64,000 bases of DNA from JBBRCE01 sp038205115 (GTDB taxonomy: Bacteria > Planctomycetota > Planctomycetia > Pirellulales > JBBRCE01), in assembly GCA_038205115.1 (NCBI GenBank), contig JBBRCE010000007.1, forward strand, positions 84,488 to 148,487, read 5' to 3'. Below are positions 28,090 through 37,508 of this stretch, in pieces (the stretch's first letter is position 1; each line of letters opens with the position of its first letter). Below the pieces are notes generated by a model. The model had not been told where the DNA came from and did no database searches. It was given only the letters and a program-made list of their open reading frames with translations. The translations under genes were made by a program, and so were the position numbers.

Positions 28090-28198
28090 AACTGCAGGCT
28101 TTTCGTTGGAGGACTGATCGTCTCAGACCGGCGTGAAATCCAAACCGCGGATCGCAACGTTCAAATACAAGCAACTCGCCGTGATGTTCGCCGCAAAT

Positions 28199-29134
28199 TT
28201 ACTTTTTCGAGGTTGCCTTCGATGGGACTTTCAGCTTTTGTTGCTTCACAATCCGACGCTTCGGCTTCTCTCCGCGGATTTTGCCGTTGGCGGTCGTCGG
28301 GGCGCTGATCAGCGGTTCGGGCGCGCCTTCTAATGCGTCGCCAGGGCGGACGGCTGCCAAGCGGGCCGTGCCACGCGTCACGTAATCTGCCGAAATGTCA
28401 AAGCCCAGGCAGCGACGATCCAACTTGCGGGCGACCACCAACGTGGATGCGCTGCCGGAAAACGGATCGACCACCAACTCGCCCGGGTTCGAACTGGCGC
28501 GGATGATCCGGCCCAGCAGTTGTTCAGGCATCTGACAACCGTGGTAGCCTGCCCGCTCTTTGAACGTGCCATTGACGCGCGGAAAGTACCAAGTGTCTTC
28601 GTCCGGCGTGAAGCCGTCGACGCAATCCTGTGGGCGGAGAATCCAGGTGTCGTCCGGCAGGCGGCCATCGGGGTTTGCCCGGCTGTCGGCGTAAACGAGT
28701 TGCCGCGCGGAGGGCACGCGGATCGCCTTGATGTTGAAGGTGAACTTCTTGGGATCTTTCACAAACTGAAACAGATGCGCGTGCGAGCGCGTGAACTTGT
28801 TTTTGCAGTTCACGCCAAACGTGTAATACCAAATTACCCAACTGCGGCAGGTAAAACCAATTTCGCGCGACGCCACTTTCAACTCCGCTGCGTATTCGTC
28901 GCCAATCGCTAGCCAAAACGTGCCGTCGGGCTTGAGCGCCCGATGCACGCCGCCAATCCACTGCTTGGACCAAGCGAGATAATCGTCACACTGTTTGGAG
29001 TCTTCGTATTCGTCGTACTTGTAGCCGATGTTGAAAGGGGGATCGGCAAACACGAGATCCACTGTGCCAGCCGACATCTTCGCCAGCGCCGTAACGCAAT
29101 CGATCCGCTGAACGCTGTTCTCCTGATAGGCCAC
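28199..29134 (-). CDS. beta-class DNA methyltransferase (N6-adenine or N4-cytosine)
   Basis: This 311-residue site-specific DNA methyltransferase has the catalytic motif IV (DPPFNIGYKYDEY, DPPF) at about residue 30, before a target-recognition region. The SAM-binding motif I DPFSGSASTLVVARK comes late (about residue 230), which is the beta-class order. A Lys-rich tail ends the protein. The start is GTG at 29134, with GGAG six bases upstream; an ATG 23 codons earlier has no such site. No restriction endonuclease lies nearby, so it is an orphan or part of a defence cluster with AbiEii downstream. The recognised sequence is unknown. Confidence 0.9.
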   Translation of the reverse strand: MAYQENSVQRIDCVTALAKMSAGTVDLVFADPPFNIGYKYDEYEDSKQCDDYLAWSKQWIGGVHRALKPDGTFWLAIGDEYAAELKVASREIGFTCRSWVIWYYTFGVNCKNKFTRSHAHLFQFVKDPKKFTFNIKAIRVPSARQLVYADSRANPDGRLPDDTWILRPQDCVDGFTPDEDTWYFPRVNGTFKERAGYHGCQMPEQLLGRIIRASSNPGELVVDPFSGSASTLVVARKLDRRCLGFDISADYVTRGTARLAAVRPGDALEGAPEPLISAPTTANGKIRGEKPKRRIVKQQKLKVPSKATSKK

Positions 29135-29366
29135 GGGGCACTCCAATTGCAAAAGCTGGCTCGGCGAATTGCCACGGCACGGCACGTCGTTTGAATATAA
29201 CATTTTGCCAGCAGAATTCTATCGACCGTTTGCCCCGCGCCAACACGCAAGACCTGTTCGATTGCGGCGGCCACTGCGGCGGCGCGCGCCAATTCGCCTG
29301 GAGGGCGTACCACGTTATACTGGCCGCTGGCAATGCCGGGGTGGCTTCGCCCAACTGATCGAGAAT

Positions 29367-30077
29367 ATGACGATGGCTGACGACGATTTTGAGCTGGAAT
29401 CTCTGGCCGCCTATTTGCATTTAGGCGTGGCGCAGGTTGCGCGACTGGTCGAACGCGGCAAGATCCCCGGACGGCGCGTCGGTGGGCAATGGCGTTTTTC
29501 GCAGGCGGAGGTCAACCAATGGCTCGAAGCGCGGATCGGCTTGTCTGATGACGACGATCTGCTGCAAATGGATTCGATTCTACAACTCGACGAAAGCAGT
29601 CCCGCGTTCGAACCGATTTCTCTGGTCGAAATGCTGCCTTCCGAGGCGATTGCCGTGCCACTCATGGCGCGGACGCGCGGTTCGGTCATTTCCGATCTGG
29701 TCCAGCAGGCCGCTCGCACCGGTTGGCTGTGGGACGCGGCAAAAATGATTGAGGCCGTACGACAGCGCGAAGCCTTGCATCCCACGGCGCAAGAAAACGG
29801 CGTCGCGTTGTTGCATCCGCGGCGGCCGCTGACGACGATCCTTGGCCACGCGTTTCTGGCATTCGGTCGCACCGAGCGCGGCATTCCGTTTGGCGGTCGT
29901 AACACCACCGACCTGTTCTTTTTGATCTGCTCGATCAACGATCGCAGCCACTTGCGGACTTTGTCGCGATTGAGCCAGGTGTTGATGAAGGACGACGTGC
30001 TGCAGGAACTGCGCCGCGCCGCCGACGCCGCAGGCGTGCGCGAAGTGATTGCCGCCGCCGAAAGCAGCACGTCATGA
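29367..30077 (+). CDS. HTH (MerR/excisionase-like) fused to PTS EIIA-like domain
   Basis: This 236-residue protein begins with a DNA-binding helix-turn-helix (residues 1-60, with LGVAQVARLVERGKIPGRRV and GQWRFSQAEVNQWLEAR), like MerR or excisionase proteins. After an acidic linker comes a domain (about 85-230) resembling the fructose/mannitol-type PTS EIIA protein. A His in GVALLHPRRP is in the place of the phosphorylated His, and HLRTLSRLSQVLM is the conserved helix. Such fusions occur in planctomycetes and relatives and may sense phosphorylation by a partial PTS. Role unknown. It overlaps the next gene by 4 bases (ATGA), so the two are translationally coupled. Confidence 0.85.
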   Translation: MTMADDDFELESLAAYLHLGVAQVARLVERGKIPGRRVGGQWRFSQAEVNQWLEARIGLSDDDDLLQMDSILQLDESSPAFEPISLVEMLPSEAIAVPLMARTRGSVISDLVQQAARTGWLWDAAKMIEAVRQREALHPTAQENGVALLHPRRPLTTILGHAFLAFGRTERGIPFGGRNTTDLFFLICSINDRSHLRTLSRLSQVLMKDDVLQELRRAADAAGVREVIAAAESSTS

Positions 30078-30922
30078 AGCAAAAGCAACTCGGCGCGAGT
30101 GATCCGCCATCGGTTTCCCAGAGCTGTGAGCGCCGTTTAAACATTTTGGTGTTAGGCGATGTCGAACAGCCGGAACTTGCTGACTGCATCGCTCAACTGC
30201 GGAGTGATGGCGCGCAGGTGATCGCTGGCATGCCACATTCACTGATCCACAGTGCGGCCGCGGCCGAGTTCGAATTGATTGTAGTTGCCGCCGCCGCGCC
30301 GGGTCGCATTGCGGCAGCCGACGTCCAGCAATTACGCCGTGCGGCACCGCTCGCCCGGATTGCCGGCTTGCTGGGCAGTTGGTGCGAAGGCGAAATGCGT
30401 TCCGGCAAACCGTGGCCCGGTGTGCCGCGCGTCTACTGGCATCAGTGGCCCCAGCGCTATCTGCGTGAAAGGACGGCTATGTTGGCCGGCAAACTTTCCG
30501 GTTGGACATTACCGCCCAGTGCCAGCGACGAAGAACGCTGGCAGCAGACTGCTGCCGCGCTGGGTGATCCGATCCGGTTGGCTGACGGCATAACCGCCAT
30601 CGTAGCTGGCGACCTGCACACTTATGAGGCGCTGGCCGATGTCTGCCATCGTAGCGGCGGGCTAACGCAGTGGTCGCGAGGCGATTTTCCGGGGGAGATT
30701 GGTGATGTTCGCCGAGTGCTGGTCAGCGGACAACGGACCAACGACGCGGAGTTCGCGCGCTATCGCCAATTGCGCCAGCGACTGCCCACAGCGCGGATTG
30801 TGGCGTTGATGGATTTTCCACGTCACGACGACCTGTTGCGCGCACATGAGGCTGGCGTGGATGCCGTGGTGTCGCGGCCGTTTTCCGTCGATGAGTTGCG
30901 GGCCGTACTGTTCGACGGATGA
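30074..30922 (+). CDS. protein with two degenerate receiver-like domains
   Basis: This 282-residue protein is translated from an ATG overlapping the stop of the HTH-EIIA gene. The N-terminal 110 residues (LNILVLGDVEQPE, then ELIVVAAAAPG) have receiver topology, but Ala occupies the place of the phospho-accepting Asp. The C-terminal 90 residues (RRVLVSGQR, RIVALMDFPRHDDLLRAHEAGVDAVVSRPFSVDELR) keep the second half of a receiver, with Arg replacing the usual Lys. No acidic pocket is visible. It is probably a non-phosphorylated partner of the HTH-EIIA protein. No close family is recognised. Confidence 0.7.
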   Translation: MKQKQLGASDPPSVSQSCERRLNILVLGDVEQPELADCIAQLRSDGAQVIAGMPHSLIHSAAAAEFELIVVAAAAPGRIAAADVQQLRRAAPLARIAGLLGSWCEGEMRSGKPWPGVPRVYWHQWPQRYLRERTAMLAGKLSGWTLPPSASDEERWQQTAAALGDPIRLADGITAIVAGDLHTYEALADVCHRSGGLTQWSRGDFPGEIGDVRRVLVSGQRTNDAEFARYRQLRQRLPTARIVALMDFPRHDDLLRAHEAGVDAVVSRPFSVDELRAVLFDG

Positions 30923-30944
30923 GCGTGACGGGTGGGTGCGCGAG

Positions 30945-31763
30945 TCAATCTGGCCGCGATTCGGCAGAGTCGCGCGGTACGAGTTGAACGATGGCTTCTA
31001 CCAAAAACTTGGCCAACCGCGTCGAGGCTTCAATGGCCGTCTCGTGCAGCTTCCACAGGTCTTTGATGCTCGAGGGCCGATGAAACAGCGCGCCCATCGC
31101 GGCGCCAAACCGCTGAGCGCCCGACGTGCGACTCATCAGTCGATCGAGATCGGCCGGCAACTCGTCATCCATGGCGTCGGAAATCACGCGAATCGAGATC
31201 AGTGGCTGCGCGAGTCGTTGGCAAACTTCGGCGACCGCCAGCGTCTCCATATCGACGGCCAACGCGCCGCTGCGCTGGCCGAGCAGGCGCTTATCGGCCG
31301 CACGATTGACGATTTTGTCGCCGGTCAGAATTTTGCCGCGATGCACCGCGGCGCTTTCAAGGAAACGGGCAAGTTTCTCCGGCAAGGTGATCGGAATATC
31401 TCCAATTTCCGCAGCCCCGGCGCGGCCCACCGCGTTGGCCAGCAGTCGATCGTTGCGGCGCAGTTCGGGCTGCAGACCGCCGGCAAACCCGCACGAAATC
31501 AGCCAAGCCGGGCGATGGCCGGCAATCAGTGTTTCGGTTGCTTGCGAGGCCGCTTCGCAACCCGCGCCGGAATTCAGCATCGTGATCTTCCGTCCCTGCA
31601 GCCAGCCTGAGGTGAGAGTGAAGGCGGCGGTTTTGAAATTCACGCGGTTCGCCAGGCAATCTGCAAATGCGCCGGATTCGAACGAGAGCGCAAAAACCAA
31701 GCCGACATCGCAGCGCGACGTAGCAGGCGGGCGGGGCGGTTCAGATGAGATCAAAGGCTGCAT
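30945..31763 (-). CDS. nucleoside phosphorylase/MTAN-like protein
   Basis: This 272-residue protein is of the PNP/UDP phosphorylase superfamily, like 5'-methylthioadenosine or S-adenosylhomocysteine nucleosidases and hopanoid-associated relatives. The fold's first strand is VGLVFALSFESGAF (Glu at the expected place); SCGFAGGLQPELRRNDRLL and VDMETLAVAEVC (the MET/E substrate loop) are the family blocks. The C-terminal helix with RPSSIKDLWKLHETA fits phosphorylase-like members. The reaction is not certain. It is convergent with the preceding gene and stands alone on the minus strand. Confidence 0.82.
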   Translation of the reverse strand: MQPLISSEPPRPPATSRCDVGLVFALSFESGAFADCLANRVNFKTAAFTLTSGWLQGRKITMLNSGAGCEAASQATETLIAGHRPAWLISCGFAGGLQPELRRNDRLLANAVGRAGAAEIGDIPITLPEKLARFLESAAVHRGKILTGDKIVNRAADKRLLGQRSGALAVDMETLAVAEVCQRLAQPLISIRVISDAMDDELPADLDRLMSRTSGAQRFGAAMGALFHRPSSIKDLWKLHETAIEASTRLAKFLVEAIVQLVPRDSAESRPD

Positions 31764-32052
31764 GCGGCGGGAAAAGATCGCGGTGGCGGAAATCGTAAGC
31801 TACTGTTTTTTGCCTGCATAACGTCACAATCCGAGCGACGCTTGCTCCGATTGTTCCGATTAGGCAGGCGGCGGTAAGTTTTTTGGATTGGCGAACCTTT
31901 CCGTGCCGATGGGATAGGACAGACGAGTCTCGGCGCGCCGCGAGCGATGGTGAATGCCGTCGATGCAGCCCCGAGTGTACCGCAAGCCACTCCCAATCCA
32001 CCCTGGTTCGCACATGTTAGCACGTCAGCCATTCACACGAGGAGCGCAGGGG

Positions 32053-32469
32053 ATGATCAACTTCGGCAGCGATCGGACTTCGATCTTACTCATCGACGAT
32101 GAGCTGGACATCCTCAACGGCCTCTGCGCCCTGTTGAAGACTGCCGGATATCATTGCCATCCGTGCCAAGACGAGCAAGCGGCACTGACGACTTTGCAAG
32201 ACGTCACGCCGGATTTGATTATCTCGGACATCAACCTCAACGGCCATAGCGGCCTGGCATTGTGCGAACGCCTGAAAAAGCGGCACAGCCTGAGCGATGT
32301 GCCGCTGATGTTTTTGAGCGGTGCGCAAATCCCCGACATTATTCGCCGCTCGCACGAAGCTGGCGGAACCTATTATCTCCGCAAGCCTTACGATTCCAGC
32401 GTGTTGCTGGAACTGATCGATAAAGCGCTGTGGATGCCGCACCTGGTGGGCGCGCACGGCCGAAGCTAG
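32053..32469 (+). CDS. single-domain response regulator
   Basis: This 138-residue CheY-like receiver has no output domain. The acidic pocket is in ILLIDDELDI, the phospho-acceptor Asp is in LIISDINLNG, and the invariant Lys is in YLRKPYD. The ATG at 32053 is preferred because AGGAG lies 9 bases upstream. It is followed by a strong terminator and has no kinase beside it, so its partner is unknown; an orphan histidine kinase lies at 5.1-6.3 kb. Confidence 0.93.
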   Translation: MINFGSDRTSILLIDDELDILNGLCALLKTAGYHCHPCQDEQAALTTLQDVTPDLIISDINLNGHSGLALCERLKKRHSLSDVPLMFLSGAQIPDIIRRSHEAGGTYYLRKPYDSSVLLELIDKALWMPHLVGAHGRS

Positions 32470-32506
32470 GGAATTCGCCGCGGATCGCAAACCAAAATTC
32501 AACTTG

Positions 32507-32553
32507 ACGCCCGATTGTCGCAGCAGCCGACAATCGGGCGTCTCTTTTTTTCG
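32507..32553 (+). terminator. intrinsic terminator after the response regulator
   Basis: A perfect 14-base stem (32507-32520 with 32528-32541) closes a 7-base loop and is followed by CTCTTTTTTT. It lies 38 bases after the response-regulator stop. Confidence 0.88.
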
Positions 32554-32634
32554 CGACTACGAAACCATTGCAAAAGTCGCTGCCGAACGGCCCTTTTTCG
32601 CCCCAAGCTGCAATGCTGGCAGCAGTTAACGAAA

Positions 32635-32661
32635 CAAGCCCAGGCGGTTTGCCTGGGCTTG
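32635..32661 (-). terminator. hairpin after the tyrosine-rich protein gene
   Basis: A perfect 11-base stem (32635-32645 with 32651-32661) has a 5-base loop. Read on the minus strand it ends GGGCTTG and is followed by TTTCGTT, a weak T-tract. It lies 33 bases downstream of the secreted-protein gene at 32694-33020. Confidence 0.6.
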
Positions 32662-32693
32662 GTTCGTAATCTGCAGTCTCGACGAGGCGGGAA

Positions 32694-33020
32694 TTAGAAC
32701 GTGTCGAGTTGGAAGTGCGATCCGCTGTAGTAACGGCGGGCCGATGGGTAGTAGTTCATCCATTGTTTGTTGTAGACCGGAATCCGCATCTCGGGAGGAT
32801 AACGGTAATACATGTCGTCGGCGCTACGATAGTACTCATTCCCGTAGAAGTTCTGCGGGTAATAGACGTACGGATAATGATAAAAGCGATCCCAGTCTTG
32901 GGTGCTGCTGCTGGTCGACCATTGTCGACCGTACGCGTCTTCAGCGGCGGCTGGTTGGGCTGTGAAGGCCGAACCGAGAGCTGCGGCGCAGAATAGCGCG
33001 AGGATGCTCCGGCGAATCAT
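32694..33020 (-). CDS. small secreted tyrosine-rich protein
   Basis: This 108-residue protein has a signal peptide (start ATG at 33020, AGGGGG eight bases upstream) cleaved after about residue 26 (PAAAE). The mature part is extremely aromatic, with many Tyr and Trp: FYHYPYVYYPQNFYGNEYY, then MYYRYPPEMRIPVYN and WMNYYPSARRYYSG. I recall this pattern as a conserved planctomycete secreted family sometimes labelled calmodulin-binding in databases, a label with no support here. The likely role is in the cell envelope. It is single-copy and monocistronic in this window. Confidence 0.85.
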   Translation of the reverse strand: MIRRSILALFCAAALGSAFTAQPAAAEDAYGRQWSTSSSTQDWDRFYHYPYVYYPQNFYGNEYYRSADDMYYRYPPEMRIPVYNKQWMNYYPSARRYYSGSHFQLDTF

Positions 33021-33422
33021 CGAACTTTCCCCCTTTGGAACTTCGAAGCGAGTGGACGTGCCGCGCTCGACGGATCGAGCTGCGTTTTCCTGGGTCGTAC
33101 GTCCGGACAGCTCGACCACGCCGTAAAGATTGCCTCGCCGACGCTAGCCATTCTCACTGCGATTCGCGGCGAGCCAGCAGTCCGGGGCGATCGACCGGTG
33201 ATGTCTGATCGGACACTCAGTCCCAAACCTTGCCGCGGTGGCATTTCCGCCAGCGAGCAAACGTTCGGGCCTAAGAATACCTTCGGCAAGCGGCACAGCC
33301 GGCATTGAGGGAATATTCGTTAAAATCGACGCGACCGGAAACCGTCAGCGGCCCCGATGCTTAGCCCCAACTTGTATTCGACGGTCAATTGCGGGCAGAA
33401 AACCAGTTTGCTTTCGCCATCG
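33021..33422. other. intergenic region without a recognised gene
   Basis: About 400 bases lie between the start of the secreted-protein gene and the end of rfbA. I see no convincing gene, repeat or terminator. Promoter elements for the secreted-protein gene should lie near 33030-33100, but none stands out. Confidence 0.5.
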
Positions 33423-34442
33423 TCACGCTAATTTTCGGCTGCCGGTGGCTGCTGCGCTGCCGTCTGCCGATGGCGTGACGCCGGTTTGGTTCGGTTGCCG
33501 GTCGACGCCCCACGGACGATCCAACAGCTTCAGCAGATACTCGCCGTAACCGTTTTTCATGCCGCGACCAATTGCCGCGACTTCGTCGGCCGTGATGTAG
33601 CCCTTGAGATAGGCAATCTCTTCCAGGCAGGCGATCTTCAGACCTTGGCGGGTTTCGATCGTTTCCACAAAGTTCGCCGCTTGAATCATCGAGGCATGCG
33701 TGCCGGTGTCGAGCCAGGCAAAGCCGCGGCCAAACAGTTCCACGTGCAGTTGCTTACGCTCCATATACTGCTGGAGCATATCGGTAATTTCCAATTCGCC
33801 GCGGGCCGAAGGCTGTTGGTTCGCAGCGAAATCGACAACCTGATTGTCGCAAAAATACAAACCGGTGACCGCGTAGGGCGACTTCGGTTGCTTGGGCTTT
33901 TCTTCCAGGCTGATTGCCCGGCATTGGCTGTCGAGCTCGACCACGCCAAATCGCTCGGGGTCGTTGACGACGTAGGCAAACACGGTAGCGCCTTCGGTGC
34001 GGGCGGCCACGCGCGTGAGCATGTCGTGAAAACCATGTCCGTAGAAGATGTTGTCGCCGAGCACCAAGGCGACGCTGTCGTTGCCGATGAATTCGCGGCC
34101 CAAGATAAACGCTTGCGACAGGCCTTCTGGCTTGGGCTGCACTTTATATTGGATCGAAATGCCCAGCTTGGAACCGTCGCCCAACAGCCGCTCGAAGCCG
34201 CCAATATCTTGCGGCGTCGAGATCAGCAGCACTTCGCGAATGCCAGCCAGCATCAACGTCGACAACGGATAGTAAACCATCGGTTTGTCGTAGATTGGCA
34301 GCAATTGCTTGCTGATCACCTGCGTCACAGGGTACAGCCGCGTGCCGGAACCACCGGCCAGTACGATGCCTTTGCGGCACGGTTGTGCAGGCGTGGGTTT
34401 GTCGTCGAAGATTCGCAAAACGGGCGAAGCGTTGTTTTTCAT
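33423..34442 (-). CDS. rfbA: glucose-1-phosphate thymidylyltransferase RfbA
   Basis: This 339-residue nucleotidyltransferase joins dTTP and glucose-1-phosphate to give dTDP-glucose, the first step to dTDP-rhamnose and related sugars. The signature KGIVLAGGSGTRLYPVT is at about residue 24. Other conserved blocks are QLLPIYDKPMVYYPLSTLMLAGI, LVLGDNIFYG, ARGELEITD and AWLDTGTHASM. It carries 23 extra residues at the N-terminus and about 30 extra at the C-terminus compared with the usual length. The start ATG has AGGA five bases upstream. rfbB lies upstream on the same strand. Confidence 0.95.
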   Translation of the reverse strand: MKNNASPVLRIFDDKPTPAQPCRKGIVLAGGSGTRLYPVTQVISKQLLPIYDKPMVYYPLSTLMLAGIREVLLISTPQDIGGFERLLGDGSKLGISIQYKVQPKPEGLSQAFILGREFIGNDSVALVLGDNIFYGHGFHDMLTRVAARTEGATVFAYVVNDPERFGVVELDSQCRAISLEEKPKQPKSPYAVTGLYFCDNQVVDFAANQQPSARGELEITDMLQQYMERKQLHVELFGRGFAWLDTGTHASMIQAANFVETIETRQGLKIACLEEIAYLKGYITADEVAAIGRGMKNGYGEYLLKLLDRPWGVDRQPNQTGVTPSADGSAAATGSRKLA

Positions 34443-34535
34443 GGCATCCTTGCCTTGTGATAAGTCAGGCGTCCTGCCTAACGAAGTTCAGGTTGAACCG
34501 ACGATTCGAATGCGTCGCGTTTGCCGTTAAATCAA

Positions 34536-35606
34536 TTAGGCGGGTTGAAGTTCGCTCAGGCCCAGGCGTTGGCGGCGGTACTTGCCGCTGGTCACGCGCT
34601 CGACCCATTCCGGATTTTCCAAATACCAACGCACGGTGAGCAGCAAACCGCTTTCGAAATCTTGCTTCGGCTGCCAGCCCAGTTCGTTGCGGATCTTGCT
34701 GGAGTCGATGGCATAACGCCGATCGTGACCGGGGCGATCTTTGACGTATGTAATCAGCGACGTGCACGGCCCATGCTTGAGCCCCGGTTGCAATTGATCG
34801 ACCAACGCGCAAATCTGATGGACGATGTCCAAATTCGTGCGCTCGCAGCTTCCACCGACGTTGTAGGTTTCGCCAACGCGTCCGGCTTCCAGCACGCGGG
34901 CGATGGCCGCACAATGATCGTCCACAAACAGCCAATCGCGGACGTTCTGTCCGTCGCCATAGACGGGCAGCGGCTTGCCTTCGGTGGCGTTAAGAATCAT
35001 CAGCGGAATCAGTTTTTCGGGAAACTGATGCGGGCCGTAATTGTTGGAGCAGTTGGTGACCAGTGTCGGCAAGCCATACGTGTGATGGTATGCCCGCACA
35101 AAATGGTCGGAGGCCGCTTTGGAAGCCGAGTACGGCGAGTTGGGCGAGTAAGGCGTGTTTTCTACGAACAATCCGGTTGCGCCGAGAGAACCGTAAACTT
35201 CGTCGGTCGAAACATGCAAAAAACGAAAGTTCTGCTTGGCAGTCGCGGGCAGTTGGCTCCAATAGCCGCGCGTGGCTTCCAGCAGTTCGAACGTGCCGAC
35301 CACATTGGTCTGGACGAATTCGCCGGGGCCATCGATCGAGCGATCGACGTGCGATTCGGCGGCAAAGTTGACAATCGCCGACGGCTCGTGTTCTTCTAGC
35401 AAGCGCGCCACCAAAGCGCGATCGCCCAGTTCGCCTTGTACGAACACATGCTGCGGATGATCCAGTGCGGCGCCCAGCGAATCCAGATTGCCGGCGTAGG
35501 TCAGCTTATCCAGATTGATCACGCGGGTGTGGCCAGCGGCGATCAAATTGCGAACGAAGCAGCTACCGATGAACCCGGCGCCACCGGTGACGAGAAGCGT
35601 CTGCAT
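34536..35606 (-). CDS. rfbB: dTDP-glucose 4,6-dehydratase RfbB
   Basis: This 356-residue SDR enzyme converts dTDP-glucose to dTDP-4-keto-6-deoxyglucose. The NAD-binding motif VTGGAGFIGSCFVR is at the N-terminus. The catalytic STDEVYG loop is present (Asp and Glu of the family), with YSASKAASDHF giving the YxxxK pair. The C-terminal DRRYAIDSSKIRNELGWQP block is typical. The ATG at 35606 was chosen over a TTG nine codons earlier. It lies 93 bases upstream of rfbA on the same strand. rfbC and rfbD, needed for rhamnose, are not in the window. Confidence 0.96.
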   Translation of the reverse strand: MQTLLVTGGAGFIGSCFVRNLIAAGHTRVINLDKLTYAGNLDSLGAALDHPQHVFVQGELGDRALVARLLEEHEPSAIVNFAAESHVDRSIDGPGEFVQTNVVGTFELLEATRGYWSQLPATAKQNFRFLHVSTDEVYGSLGATGLFVENTPYSPNSPYSASKAASDHFVRAYHHTYGLPTLVTNCSNNYGPHQFPEKLIPLMILNATEGKPLPVYGDGQNVRDWLFVDDHCAAIARVLEAGRVGETYNVGGSCERTNLDIVHQICALVDQLQPGLKHGPCTSLITYVKDRPGHDRRYAIDSSKIRNELGWQPKQDFESGLLLTVRWYLENPEWVERVTSGKYRRQRLGLSELQPA

Positions 35607-35636
35607 GTTTGGAACTCTCGCGTCGAGGGACAAAAC

Positions 35637-37508
35637 TTACTGAAATCGCCGAAAATGTGCGCCCGAAGTCAATGCGTTGTCGGGATTGGGTTCGAAGTAC
35701 GCGTCGTACTGGGTGGGCGGAGCGCGATAAGGTTTCCAAATCGAGAACCGCTGATTATTGTAGCACGACTTCCACTCTAACTCGGCCTGTTGATGTTCTT
35801 TGGCGAAGGTATCGAAGCACACGTTTTGATAATCGACGCTCATCAAGAACAGATCGCTACGGTTGATCAAGTCTTTGGCCAGGTCTTGAATGTGGAAGCG
35901 TTGTTTCATGGCCTCGTGAAACGGCGTGCGTTGCGGCCAGCCGAGCATCAACATGTGAAAGTGGTCAAACGTGTGAGGAACTTCAAAGGGCGAAATACTC
36001 TCGATCGGCATCGCGCCGCCCCAATTCACGTACAGTTCATCGTCCTGGGGCTTGATTTCCGCCATCGCGCGGCGCATCAGATGCGCGTTTTTCGCAAGCG
36101 TGCGGCCGTGCCGAAACTCGCGATTGTCGGTCATCACCGCGCCCACAATGGCAATCACCAACAATGCGGTGGGCACCAAGGCGTTTGAAAACGCCAAAGT
36201 CAGCACCAGCTCGCGCTGTCGCGCGGCATTGCTCCGAACCACTCCCAAGTGCAGCAGCAACCACTGCCCGGTGGCATGCGGCGACAAATTCGACCCCAAC
36301 CGCCCCAGCAGTAGGCAAAACACCAATTGATTGGCCAGCAGCGGGTAATACACACGCGCCGGCGGCGGTTTGACCGTCAGCGAAATATACAGCAGCAGGC
36401 CCATCGCCGTGGCCAGACCCAGCATGGCAAACTTCAACGTCGTGCGTCGCGACAGGCCGCACCAAACAAACAGCGGCAACATCAACAGCAACGTCCACGT
36501 CGAATGATCGCGCACTAAACTCACGCAAAAGTCCGCCACCCGTTGCGATGCCGATGTCGGCGGCTGCCAGGCGCGGGCGTTGAGAATCGTGCGTAGCTTG
36601 TCGGCGCTGAACAATTGGTCGTCTTCGTAATACCAGTTGAAGACCATCGCATGATCGTTTTCCGACCAATGGACTTGATCGAAGATGGCCTTCGTCTCTC
36701 GATCGTAGTGTGTCCACTGATGGTCGTTGAACTTCAATCGCAGCGCGTTGTACTCAAAGAATTTGCACCAGGCCGGATCGCGACGAAAGTACGACGAATG
36801 AAAAACTTGCGTGCCGGCAATTAGCGCCAGTGTCAAAGCCAGCCAACTCGCGGCCGGTCGGACAACGCTGCGATTCCGTCGCTGCGGCCACAACAGACAA
36901 ACGGCCACAGGCCCCGTTACCATTGCGGTGGCGATCAGCGAATCGATGCGGATCATCGAGCCGAGCAAAATCAGGCCGCCGGCGGCCAGCAACATCCGCC
37001 GAATCGGTAACGCCGGGTTGTCAGCCCGTTTGAATAGCGCCGTCAGGCCGAGAATAATTCCGGCTTCGACCGCATAACAGGCGGTAATCGTAAATTGCAG
37101 ATTGGTTAAGTAGTAGACGCCAATCGTCAGCAAAAACAGGTAAAACAGCTCGGCGTAGCGGCGCGTGTAACGCCAGGTGAGCACCGAGTACAGCACCGCA
37201 ACGTGCGAAAGGTACTGCGTCGCCACCAGATACGTGCCGTACCAGGGAACCGAACTGACGCAACTGTACAATCCTTTGAGAACCAGGCCAATCAGTACGT
37301 TGGTGAAAATCAAGTGCTCGTCGGGCGCGGTGCACATGCCCGTACCCGAAGCGATCATCATCATCGCCGGATCGTCGTTCGTCTGAAATCCGCACCGAAA
37401 GACCGACAACATCAGCGCAAAATACAGCGCAATGATAATCAGCGAAAAACGCAATGGTCCCGACTCGGCCCAACGCTCACATTGATTGAGAAATCGAGAA
37501 ATCGACAT
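35637..37508 (-). CDS. large multi-pass membrane protein, GT-C-like
   Basis: This 623-residue integral membrane protein has about 11 membrane segments (residues 20-500) and a soluble C-terminal region of about 120 residues. A conserved-looking acidic motif TNDDPAMMM follows the first membrane segment, which is where polyprenyl-sugar-using GT-C transferases place their catalytic Asp residues. Together with the adjacent rfbA and rfbB this suggests a sugar transferase for envelope polysaccharide, but the family is not firmly recognised. The ATG at 37508 was chosen, as the longer frame to 37727 adds an unlikely N-terminus. It is 30 bases from rfbB, so probably in the same operon. Confidence 0.7.
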   Translation of the reverse strand: MSISRFLNQCERWAESGPLRFSLIIIALYFALMLSVFRCGFQTNDDPAMMMIASGTGMCTAPDEHLIFTNVLIGLVLKGLYSCVSSVPWYGTYLVATQYLSHVAVLYSVLTWRYTRRYAELFYLFLLTIGVYYLTNLQFTITACYAVEAGIILGLTALFKRADNPALPIRRMLLAAGGLILLGSMIRIDSLIATAMVTGPVAVCLLWPQRRNRSVVRPAASWLALTLALIAGTQVFHSSYFRRDPAWCKFFEYNALRLKFNDHQWTHYDRETKAIFDQVHWSENDHAMVFNWYYEDDQLFSADKLRTILNARAWQPPTSASQRVADFCVSLVRDHSTWTLLLMLPLFVWCGLSRRTTLKFAMLGLATAMGLLLYISLTVKPPPARVYYPLLANQLVFCLLLGRLGSNLSPHATGQWLLLHLGVVRSNAARQRELVLTLAFSNALVPTALLVIAIVGAVMTDNREFRHGRTLAKNAHLMRRAMAEIKPQDDELYVNWGGAMPIESISPFEVPHTFDHFHMLMLGWPQRTPFHEAMKQRFHIQDLAKDLINRSDLFLMSVDYQNVCFDTFAKEHQQAELEWKSCYNNQRFSIWKPYRAPPTQYDAYFEPNPDNALTSGAHFRRFQ

